The position numbers were made by a program, and so were the translations under genes. Source: Multifurca ochricompacta (taxonomy: Eukaryota > Basidiomycota > Agaricomycetes > Russulales > Russulaceae). Taken from it: a stretch of DNA of 64,000 bases. The notes beneath the pieces are model-generated. The model saw only the letters and a program-made list of their open reading frames with translations. It was not told the origin of the DNA and made no database searches. Position 1 is the first letter of the stretch; every line of letters starts with the position of its first letter. Location: assembly GCA_022496185.1 (NCBI GenBank), contig WTXG01000033.1, positions 186,001-250,000 on the forward strand, in the 5' to 3' direction. Below are positions 54,852-64,000 of the stretch, in pieces.

Positions 54852-57730
54852 TGGCTACGCCTTCCACTGTGATGGACTCATTGCATGGTATGAACAATGC
54901 TGCTTTCGAACAGTCATGGTCGGTGATAGTCAAGATGGAATCAAAACCTCTGGAGACTGGAAGTTTGACAATGAAATCCATCGCAATGGTCTGGAATGGT
55001 AGCAAAGCTGTAGGCATGATCGGGAATAGTGCTGGTGGGTGCGGGTGCGTGTTTACTTTATTGGCTTGGCAGTCCGCACATCCTTTGACATAGTCCTCCA
55101 CGTCCTTCTTCATATTCGGCCACCAGTAATCTCGTTTAGCCAGGGCGTATGTGTTGGCGATACCCGGGTGTCCTGCAGAGGGAAGGTCGTGGTGAAAATG
55201 GATCACCCCCTCTTAATGTTGTCACCACCGGTGACAACGAGTCAATCTCCGTCCTTCCACCATAATCCATCAACCTTTTTCAGGTTGTGTGCATCAGCCC
55301 ATGATTGACATAATGGTTGGTTCATATTTTGTGACACCTGAGCCCATAAGTCCATGTCGTGGAGACTGACAACGGCTGTCTTTGCGAAGACTTCTTCAGG
55401 GAGTACCGTGATGTCGCTGTTATCTTCCTCTCCATTGTTTAGGTTGGGTCGTCATGACAGGGCATCTGCACGTGCATTGCGACTTCCTGCAATGTGTTTT
55501 AATACGAAATTGTACTCCTCCAGCTCCAAAACTTTGTGAGCCACTCATTGACTGATCTTGTGGGGTTCTTTCCAATAAAGTAGGTTGGAGTGGTCGGTGT
55601 GGATAATGGTCTTATGAGGGGTCCCTGCTAAATATGGTTGCCAATGTCATAGTGCTTTTACAATGGCGAGCAGTTCTCTATCCCAGATGTCATAATTGCG
55701 TTCTGCTGGTGAGAAGGTTTCCGAATAGAAGGCGACTGGGTGAAGCAACCCTGTTGCATCCTGTTGGTTGAGTACTGCACTGTTCACAAAGTGTGATGCA
55801 TCAACTTCGAGTTCAAATGGTTTTGCTAGGTCTGGTTGCAAGAGGACCAGTTCTGAACCTACAATATCTCGAATCTGTTCGAAGGCTCATTGCTGCTCTC
55901 TTTCCCAATGCCAAGGTACATCTTTCTTTAGCAACCCGTTCAATGGTTGGGCGATTCCTGAAAACCCGCATACAAATTGTCGGTAGAAATTGCAGAATCC
56001 AATGAAGGATTGCACATCCTTGACGCATGTCGGTGTGGGCCACTCTCGGATCCCTTGTACTTTTACGGGGTCCATCTGTACATGTCCTCCTTCCAGGATA
56101 ACTCCCAGATACTCTACACTTTGTTGCTCAAATGAACACTTGGCTGGTTTGAGATACAGATCGTGTTCATGTAGGATGTCCAGCACTTGGTGAACCCATT
56201 CCCAGTGATGGACCAGATCATCAACTGTGGCCACTAGGATATTGTCCATGTACACCACTACTTTGCCTGTGAGAATAAGGTTGCGGAAGATGTGGTTCAT
56301 CATAGATTGAAAAGTAGCTGGCGAGTTGGTAAGACCGAAGAACATAACATTTGGTTCAAAGAGTCCCTGATTGGTCTTAAATGCTGCCTTGCATTGATCT
56401 CCCTCCTTAATCCTGATGTTGTTGTATCCCCATCGGACGTCCATTTTGGAAAAGAGGGACTTATCTCGCATGGTGTCAATGAGCTCGGAGATGAGGGGAA
56501 GAGGATAGGCGTTCTTTATGGTGTAGGCATTTATCCGTCGATAGTCCTGAACAGGTCAAAGTTTGCCATCCTTTTTCTTAATGAAGAAGAAGGGTGATGC
56601 ATATGGTGACTTCGACAGATGAATGTACCCCTTTGCAAGGTGCTCTTCGAGGAATGTGGTGAGCGCTGCTTGTTCATTCTGGGACAGTGGGTAGATTTTG
56701 CAATTGATGGCAGACGGGGTATCAGATGTGAATTTGATGGCATGGTCCCAAGGTCGTGTGGGCAGGAAGCGTTGTGACTCCTCCTCTGAAAACACCTTCC
56801 AATGTCGGTGGTAAGCTTCCGGCACTACCTCCTCAAAGGTCTTCTCTGCATGCCCTTCCACTGCCTTCTGGGCGAGTTCTGATGCTTTCGTAGCATAACA
56901 GTGGCCTGAGTCCTCTTCCTCTAACCGTTGTATTTTCACATGTCAGATGGCATAGTTGTACCCTAGCGATGTGATGAGAACAGGGTAGAACTCTTTATCC
57001 ATGGTTGCATCGCTCCAGTTGATCTTTGGTTCGAATGCAGCCAGCCATGGATACCCTAAGATTAAATCTTCATTTCCTAGGTTTGTGACAAGAAATCGAA
57101 TTTCTTTTGTCCTTTCTCCCACTTGGATGTTGAGGTCAGTGTAGTGGGTAATTCTTCCAGCTCTATTGGCCGTTCCGTCTATATTCCAAATATTCTTTTC
57201 TTGGGGGAGCTCCAGCATCCCCAAACCCATGGTTCTCGCCATCCAGGGGCTGATGAAGTTGTTGGTGGCTCCTGAGTCAATCAAGATGTCACGGTCGGCT
57301 GTCCTCTGTGTAGTTTCGAAATGTACTGGTATTTTCAACAATTTGAAGCGACTAGTGTACACAGAGGTTACATGTAATGCTCGTGCCCAGGCCGAAGGGG
57401 TAGAGCCAGTTAAAAATCCTTTTTAGTGAATGCCTTCTCTACCAAGATGGCTCGCACTTCCTCACTTTCTTTCATCATGTTGGCCCATATTTCTTGCGCC
57501 TTTTCCTCCTTTGTCAGTGTCTTTTTGTCAACAGTAGGTGGATTGTTACAGATAGGTGCAACTGTTGCCTCCGCCACTTGTGCTCCCTTCTTTGGGCACT
57601 CCCTTGACATGTGGCCCTGCACTTTGCAGCGAAAACATCTTCCTTCTTTCATCAACGTCTGCCTCTTGTCCTCAGTGAGTGCAGCCCGTGCTCTGGTTCT
57701 GTCGGCCGAGGTGTCCATGGCGTTCAGGTC
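54852..57730 (-). pseudogene. gypsy B gag end, protease, RT, RNase H, integrase start
   Basis: From high to low coordinates on the minus strand: the gag end with the knuckle CFRCKVQGHMSREC (about 57640-57600); protease DILIDSGATNNFISPW (about 57290); the linker WLAAFEPKINWSDATM; RT ([38 protein letters not shown], and YMDNILVA near 56250, with Asn for the second catalytic Asp); EQQ*AFEQI (TGA); RNase H LEVDASHFVNSAVL; and integrase YVKGCADCQANKV up to copia C. Besides stops, the D-to-N change in YMDD alone would inactivate the RT. Confidence 0.87.
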
Positions 57731-58327
57731 TGTTACAAACCCCATCCATCTCGTCTTGTTTTCCTTTTTGTCATCATGTGACTTGCTGTTGGGACATGTT
57801 TGTCCTCTTTGTTGACTGCGTCGTGACCGGCTTTGTCCTTGTTTGTCCCTTATCTCTGACTCATGCTGTGCTTATCTATGACTTGTACTTTACATCAGGA
57901 TGCTTACGTATTTTCCCACCAGAATTGCGACTATACCGGATTCGTCTACGTATATTCTCATCTGGCCCACTTGACTCCGTTCCCCCTTTGGCTACATTAC
58001 GACTTTGTTGATACGCCGAGTACGATACTCCGATTCAGACTCCGATCTCTATTACATATATAAGGCCTGCCTAGATAGCCTGTATGCCTTAGACTCGACT
58101 TCTTAATCGACTTGGTGCATTACCTTCTGGGTGATTCCTAAGACCCGACTCTTGGATCATCTCAGTGCTTTTGGCACTTTTCCGCTCACCAGTACTAAGG
58201 GATTAGCTCCTTGGTATTGACTCCTCACCCGAACTCCATGCACTTGAAAGACAGTGTACACCTGACTTCGTAGTTTTGCTACGCGACTTACCACACATTG
58301 TGACGAACGCCCGCACCAGGCGTTACA
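57731..58327 (+). repeat. gypsy E 5' LTR
   Basis: TGTTACAAACCCC...CCAGGCGTTACA, 597 bp. TATATAAG at 58057-58064, and AGACTCGACTT at 58091-58101, 34 bp apart as in A and B. Confidence 0.85.
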
Positions 58328-58329
58328 TT

Positions 58330-58340
58330 AAGTTGAGTCT
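58330..58340 (+). other. self-primer binding site, gypsy E
   Basis: AAGTTGAGTCT, 2 nt after the LTR, pairs with AGACTCGACTT (58091-58101) with one G-U wobble. The T is a C in gypsy A, again a CpG transition. Confidence 0.65.
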
Positions 58341-58349
58341 CTCCCCACT

Positions 58350-59875
58350 GTGGCTTCATCCAGCCGCAGTCAGACCTTGCACAACGAAGAACTCATCGAC
58401 CACCGAGACGAGGATAATCTTTCACAACAAGTCCTTGGCTCTGCTGTCTGGAAAGATTTTGAAACCGAGTTTGGATACTACATCTATCACGACAATCAGT
58501 ACCAGCCAGTTGAATATGACAAACAAAAGAGGGTCTGGTACCGTATCCATTACTCTAGAAGCCATCGTTCCTGGGTTACCACAGGACCTGCCCCACCAGA
58601 GTATGGCCTAGGACCTTGGAGAGAGAATCCTCCAGCCATCGTCACAGATTCAGAACCAGAAGAATACATCGAAGAAAGCAGCGAAGACGCACGAGTCATA
58701 GCCACAGACTTTATGGCTCAGACGGTTGCACCAGAGAGTACTACGTTCAGAATACCTGCTTTAGTCTCTCCCCAGATTACATGACAAACCTCAGACACCC
58801 CAACCATCATTTATCCAAAGATGTCGACCATCGCTGCACAGTTACCTGATCCCGCTCCAGTTGTCCCTACCCCGAACCTTCCCCCTCCATCAGGACGCCT
58901 TATGGGAGTCCTGCCAACGACATTCACAGGTGATCGATCACAGAGCAAGAAGTTCATGCTCGAGTTCGAGACGTTCAAAAACTTCAATCATGATGTCCCA
59001 CAGATTGTGAACCCTTTTCAACGAACCAACCTCTTCCTCTCACTCATCAGAGGGGATTCCGTCGATGATTGGACAATGGAGCAGATTGAATGGCTGAATG
59101 ACAGAGTTACAGCTGGAACCAGAACCACAGACGAAGATCTGTGGGATGTAGTGGCGCAAAGATTTAAAGACGCCTTCACAGATGGGCAGGCCAAACAGAA
59201 GGCTGCCAGAGAACTGAAGTCCCTCAAAATGGAGAGAGGAGACCTAGATGGCTATGTAGCCAGATTTCGCAACCTGGCCAAAAGAGCGGGGTACGATGTG
59301 AATGAAGAGGTGACGCTTGACCTCTTCTCCCAGGGGCTGCCCAACCCCCTGGTGAAAAATATCATCCAATTCCATCACCCCGAGTCATGGAGCCAGTGGA
59401 CGAGTGCTGCCAGAACGCAGCAACAGGATTATCTCGACTTCCAAACACGATTTGGAGTTGACACGAAGAAGGGTAAAACCCATGATCAGTGGAAGGCGGC
59501 ATTTGGAGTAAAACCTACCCATCCTCGAGACCCCAACGCCATGGACATGTCGGCAGATCGCACTAAGGCCCGTGCAGCCCTTACTGACGATGAAAAGAAG
59601 AACCTTATGAAGGAAGGGCGCTGCTTTCATTGCCGAGCACAAGGGCACATGTTGTGATTTTGCCCAAAGAAGACAGTTCATGCCGCCGAAGCGACAGTAG
59701 CCACCGCCACCACAACACCACCAGTACAAAACCTACCTACCCTGGTAAAAGAAAACCCGGTGACCGCCCTAAAGACCAAGGAGCAGAAAGCGGCAGCCAT
59801 CTGGGAACACATGATGAACGAGGACGAGGCGGTACACACCTTGATTGTTGACAAGGCCTTTGGCCAAAAGGATTT
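58350..59875 (+). pseudogene. gypsy E gag
   Basis: Frame from GTG 58350 (ASSSRSQTLHNEELIDHRDE). A TGA near 58782 and a frame change lead to the main gag domain from 58821 (GVLPTTFTGDRSQSKKFM, FTDGQAKQKAARELKSLK, LFSQGLPNPLVKNI). The knuckle reads CFHCRAQGHML then TGA (59655-59657), where A and B have SRDC or SREC. Confidence 0.87.
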
Positions 59876-60511
59876 TTGATTGGCTCAACCCCATTGGCCT
59901 GGGCAAGAGCACTCCATGTAACTTCTGTGTACACTAGTCATTTCAAATCGTTAAAAATACCAGTACATTTTGAAACCAAACAGAAGACGGCCGACAGACG
60001 AATATTAATCGACTCTGGAGCTACAGACAACTTCATCAGCCAATGACTCCAGAGGACGCTAGGATTGGGGACACAGTTACTCCCCCAAGAAAAAAACATT
60101 TGGAACATAGATGGGACAGCTAACAAAGCTGGAAAAATCACACATTGCTGTGATTTGGAAGTACAGGTTGGAGAACGGACAAAGCAACTTCGTTTCCTCA
60201 TCACGGATCTAGGAGAAGAAGACATGGTTCTAGGATACCCATGGCTGGCAGCATTCAAACCTAAGATTAACTGGGCAGAGGCTACCATGGATAAAGATTT
60301 CTACCCAGTTATCATTACGTCCCTGGGATATGACTACGCTGCACGACATCCTCTTACCCACGCTATTGTCATGGGATCGGCCGTCACCTGGAGTGATGTG
60401 GAACCTGTGGATCAGGTGTATTGTTATGTTACGAAAGCATCGGAACTGGCCCAGGCAGAGGCGCAGAAGAACCCAGAAAGAACATTTGAAGAAGTAGTCC
60501 CCGCAGAGTAT
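59876..60511 (+). pseudogene. gypsy E protease and linker
   Basis: Protease site RILIDSGATDNFISQ followed by TGA (60043-60045), then LGLGTQLLPQEKNIWNIDGT and the WLAAFKPKINWAEATM linker to EEVVPAEY, where a solo LTR is inserted. Confidence 0.85.
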
Positions 60512-61012
60512 TGTTGAACACAGAGGATGTTCGGTGATGCTTCAGGCATCAGGTGATTAGATTGGCTACTTTGTAGATTAGATTAGATACCGGAGTTTCG
60601 GACTATTTACATTATCATTATTACTTTCTTTCTCACATTCCACAGTAGCTGACTGATACACCATGTAACATGTGATATCTGTAGTGGCCAATGGCCTTTC
60701 TCCCTCTGTTTGTTGTTTGGACTTTGTCCGGCACTTGTGGACTTATTCCCAGTGCACAGACCATCCCTTGGAAATGTATATAAGGGTGTCTGTTTCGTCT
60801 CTTACACTTCAGAGTTTCTTCTACCTCTGAAGTGTAAGTCGTCCTCTCTACTATCATCATCACCTTTAGACTAACTCTGTATATAGAACTTGTCTTCCTA
60901 GGTGTGTAGTATAGTAATATAGAGTTTCTTCTACCTCTGAAGTAACTTGTCTTCCTAGCCTCACCCGCTAACTTTCTACAGTCAGTATGCTGCGCCTCAT
61001 GCCTGTTTCACA
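60512..61012 (+). mobile_element. solo copia LTR (G-type, 501 bp), TSD AGTAT
   Basis: TGTTGAACACAGAGG...GCCTGTTTCACA, the plus-strand version of the copia G LTR, with AGTAT at 60507-60511 and 61013-61017. The hairpin near 60806-60840 is kept (CTTACACTTCAGAG and complement). Confidence 0.88.
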
Positions 61013-61923
61013 AGTATCACCGACATTGGAAGGTCTTCTCAGAGGAAGAATCACAATGCTTCCCTCCCTCTCGACCTTGGGACCATGCTATTGACTTCAT
61101 CCCGGATGCCCCATGATTGGTGGATTGTAAGATCTATCCCCTGTCACAGCTGGAGAAGGAGGTGCTCTCTACCTTCCTGGAGGAACACCTAGCAAAAGGA
61201 TACATACGACCCTCCAACTCGCCTTATGCATCACCCTTCTTTTTCATTAAAAAGAAGGATGGGAAACTGCGACCGGTACAAGACTACAGACGGATTAATG
61301 AACTCACGGTGAAAAATAACTACCAACTTCCTCTAATCTCGGAAATTATCGACAAAATGTGTGATAAAGCCCTGTTTTCAAAGATGGACGTTCGTTGGGG
61401 ATACAATAACATTCGCATCCGAGAAGGCGACCAGCCCAAAGCCGCCTTTAAGACCAACCAAGGACTCTTCGAACCCAACGTCATGTTCTTTGGCTTGACA
61501 AACTCACCGGCAACCTTCCAAGCGATGATGAATCACATTTTCCAAGATCTGATCCTTACGGAAGAGGTCATGGTGTATATGGATGATATCCTGGTAGCCA
61601 CGAAAGACGACATTCACCACCACTGAACCCGAGTTCATGAAGTACTAGAAATCCTGGCAAAACATGACCTCTATTTGAAACCTGCCAAATGCTCCTTTGA
61701 ACAAAAGACCGTCGAATATCTGGGTGTTATCCTGGAAGGAGGGCAAGTATGCATGGACCCTGTAAAAGTGCAAGGCATTTGAGAATGGACCGCCCCTCAG
61801 TGTACCAAGGACATCAGATCGTTCATCGGATTCTGTAATTTCTACCGACGCTTCGTCAAAGGATTCTCGGCCATCACCTGACCGCTTAATGATTTGTTGA
61901 AAAAGGACATGCCTTGGCACTGG
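61013..61923 (+). pseudogene. gypsy E reverse transcriptase
   Basis: YHRHWKVFSEEESQCF, then [47 protein letters not shown] and catalytic YMDDILVA (about 61576-61600). TGA stops follow HHH (61624-61626), QGI and AIT, each where CGA (Arg) is expected from the relatives. The sequence is cut at WHW by a solo LTR. Confidence 0.88.
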
Positions 61924-63221
61924 TGTTACGCTCAGCGGAGCGTTCTGTGCGGCATGCACGGGTCGGCGCGGGTCCATTACCTCAGCCACGAGCCTAGCAT
62001 GATAAGGCTAGACCCTGGGCACTGTTTAGCTTCGGGATCGGTTAAGGTTTGGTGCTATAATCAAGCACAGAGGGAGATGGGATGAGCCAGCCAAAGGGAG
62101 CTAATCCCCTAAGGCTGTTAAGTGGAGACAGGGCCCAGTTGCTGTGCCGGAAATGCACTGAGCACACTGGAGCCCTAGGAGACGGTAGAGGGGTTCAAAG
62201 AGAAGGGTGCACACCCATTGCCAGAGGCAATGGGGGTCCCTGCAAGGATCTCAAGGCGCAAAGGAGGGGGAAAGACTTCTGATGTATTGGGGTCTAAGAT
62301 CTCTAGGCTGAAGGCACAAGAGGTCAAATCTGGGGTCGTACAAACTGTCTACAGGGTCTTATATACTGTATGGGGGTCTGGTCTGTAGCTAATCAGAGGC
62401 GGGGTCAGAGTCCTTATCGTCCAATAGATAAGAGGTCAAATATAGTCCATGATAAGGATAAGCCTTATCAGAAGCATAGTCATGTGGGGCAGCCCCACAG
62501 GAGTCATATCAGTGTGGGAGGATTCCCACCAGGGTCAGGGGCGAATGGGGAGATGATAGGTCCCATAGAAGTTGGATCAGTGTGGGAATACTCCCACAGG
62601 AGTCAGAGGAGAGGGTCGAATGACTGATAGGTCAGATGATCTAAGGGGTCATGATCAAGGTCCAAGGTCACATGGTCAAAGGGGTCACGTGGTCTGAGGT
62701 CATGTGGTCAAGGGTCACATGACAGGTCATGGCTTTGAGTCCATGTCATGTGCCTACAGGTCACGTGGTCTGGAGGGGTAAGTACAAGCCAAAGTCGTCT
62801 TGTGTTCAGAGTCAGGTTTGGCAGGGACAGTGTCAGGGATCCCATGGGTGTCAGCCACAGGGACAGGGTACAGATGCTGGCCAAGACAGAGGCCAAGTAT
62901 CAGGGGAGAAGGGAATGCAGCCATCGGCACAGTAGCTGAACTAGTAGTGAGTCAGGTGCAGGTGTCAAGGGTAGGGGGTCCTGAGAGCGTCGTGTCACAG
63001 GCATCAGGGTGGGGTCCTGGGCATACAAGCCACAGGCATCAGGTAAGGTCCCAAGGCAGTAAGCCAAGGGCATTGGGCTAAAGGTCCTAGGCGCAAGGCC
63101 ATAGGCATCTGGGTTCTAGGGCCAAAGTGGTCAAGAGATGGTGGAGTAGGGGAATGGACAGTCAAGTGGGGGAAAAGGGGAGGCACAGTATGAGGATCAG
63201 GAAAAGAGTAGGTTCGTAACA
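61924..63221. mobile_element. solo LTR, 1298 bp, TSD ACTGG
   Basis: Starts TGTTACGCTCAGCGGAGCG and ends GGTTCGTAACA. ACTGG flanks it at 61919-61923 and 63222-63226. No coding region. It contains clusters of GGTCACGTGGTC-like repeats (about 62645-62770) and GTCAGGGGC/CATCAGG-type repeats (about 62940-63120). Its length and sequence differ from all other LTRs here, so it belongs to another retrotransposon family. A non-autonomous small element is possible, but no repeated LTR ends are visible inside. Confidence 0.78.
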
Positions 63222-63226
63222 ACTGG

Positions 63227-64000
63227 GACGAACTACAACAGAAGGCATTCGACCAGATTAAAGCGATTATCAGCTCTGAACCGGTTCTTATTCAACCCGA
63301 CCTAGTCAAACCCTTCGAACTGGAGGTTGATGCTTCCATGTATGCCAATGGCGCAGTCTTATCACAAAGAGATATCGGAGGAATTCTTCATCCCATCACA
63401 TTTTACTCGGAAACATTCTCATCGGTGGAAAGGAATTATGACATTTGGGACAGGGAACTACTGGCTATCATAAAGGCGTTACGACACTGGCAACCATACT
63501 TGGCTGGATCTCCGCATAAAACCATCATTTATACCGACCACTCCAACCTTTTGTACTGGAGAGAACCACACAAGATCAGCCGATGGATAGCACGAGAAGT
63601 CCTGGAGCTTGAAGAGTATAACTTCACACTCAAGCACCTACCTGGAGCTCACAATGCACGAGCTGACGCCCTGTCCAGACCGACCGGATGAGATGAAGGA
63701 GAAAACGACAACGATAATATCGTCGTTTTGCCAGAAGATGTCTTCGCCAAGACCGCTGTTGTTAGCCTCCATGACATGGATTTATGGGCTCAAGTGATGC
63801 AAAATATGAACCAGGAATTGTGTAAATCCTGGGCAGAGCCACACAACATAAAGATGAAAGACAGCCTCTGGTGGAAAGACGGTGATAGATTGGTTGTCAC
63901 CGGTGGCGACAACATTAAGAGGGGGGTGATTCATTTTCACCATGACCTTCCCTCTGCAGGACACCCCGGCATCGCTAATACCTACGCCCTTGCCAAACGA
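63227..64000 (+). pseudogene. gypsy E RNase H and integrase N-terminus (window edge)
   Basis: Resumes as QKAFDQIKAIISSEPVLIQP. RNase H motifs are LEVDASMYANGAVLSQ, FSSVERNYDIWDRELLAII, IIYTDHSNLLYW and NARADALSRPTG, then TGA (63689-63691, expected Arg). It continues DDLPEDVFAKTAVV-like into GVIHFHHDLPSAGHPGIANT, the first half of the integrase zinc finger, and leaves the window. Confidence 0.87.

Larger units (their letters stand above)
57731..64000 (+). mobile_element. Ty3/gypsy chromovirus E, 5' part (continues past window)
   Basis: Inserted in gag of gypsy B. The left flanking 5-mer is AGGTC (57726-57730); the right copy is outside the window. It has the 5' LTR, self-primer site, gag, protease, RT, RNase H and the start of integrase. 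Its LTR is clearly different from those of A and B, but the coding regions are close relatives. Two solo LTRs are inserted (60512-61012 and 61924-63221). At least five in-frame stops are TGA where the relatives have CGA. Confidence 0.9.

Noticed and set aside
1..64000. CRISPR arrays, bacterial-type operons, tRNA or rRNA genes
   Set aside because: No regularly spaced repeats, no Shine-Dalgarno-led gene clusters and no cloverleaf or rRNA blocks were recognised by eye. Short RNA genes could be missed without a covariance-model search.

Overview
The window reads as fungal nuclear DNA, most likely an agaricomycete basidiomycete. Host genes are cut by very short introns (about 47-60 bp, GT-AG with one GC-AG), two genes are fungal NLR/STAND receptors, and more than two thirds of the window is nested transposable elements. 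There are no bacterial-type operons, CRISPR arrays or recognisable RNA genes.

Layout, host-like part (1-18,240). (1) 77-6170, plus strand: the C-terminal part of a giant DUF3638/DUF3645-family protein, carrying three apparent frameshifts. (2) 7537-10504, minus strand: an intact-looking Goodbye-NACHT-ankyrin NLR. (3) 10811-13850: an aldo-keto reductase gene broken in two. Exons for the N-terminal and middle parts lie on the minus strand (12950-13850). The C-terminal exon lies on the plus strand (11328-11561) inside a pair of about 335-bp inverted repeats. (4) 13856-14202: a solo LTR with a perfect 5-bp target duplication. (5) 15256-18216, plus strand: a second NLR (helical N-terminus, P-loop NTPase, TPR repeats).

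Layout, transposon part (18,418-64,000). I can resolve the stratigraphy from target-site duplications (TSDs). An old Ty3/gypsy chromovirus F (minus, gag-protease 44116-45345, continuing at 23150-23202 and 21302-21713) is split by a hAT-type element (21714-23149) and by Ty1/copia element G (23203-44110, TSD AGTTG). G itself contains gypsy A (25235-32688, TSD CTAGC), a palindromic Tc1/mariner foldback element (34294-35915, in a TA) and, inside its 5' LTR, copia H (38558-43828, TSD ACAGA). To the right lies gypsy B (minus, 45536-48336 and 54852-57730), split by copia C (48337-54846, TSD AAGTT). Gypsy E (plus, from 57731 past the window end) is inserted in the gag of B and contains two solo LTRs (60512-61012, TSD AGTAT; 61924-63221, TSD ACTGG). 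Between 18418 and 21301 there are Tc1/mariner and copia remnants and a solo LTR nested inside another LTR.

How the parts work. The gypsy elements encode gag, protease, RT, RNase H and an integrase with a C-terminal chromodomain, plus an extra downstream ORF with CCHC zinc knuckles. Their LTRs fit a Tf1/sushi-like self-priming mechanism. The copia elements share a primer site matching the anticodon arm of initiator tRNA-Met, which implies a half-tRNA primer. Their LTRs carry a conserved hairpin. Nearly all elements are disabled. In-frame stops are mostly TGA where CGA is expected, and differences between LTR pairs sit mostly at CpG, which points to cytosine-methylation or RIP-like decay. Single-base indels are also common, even in very young elements and in the host gene, so some may be assembly errors.
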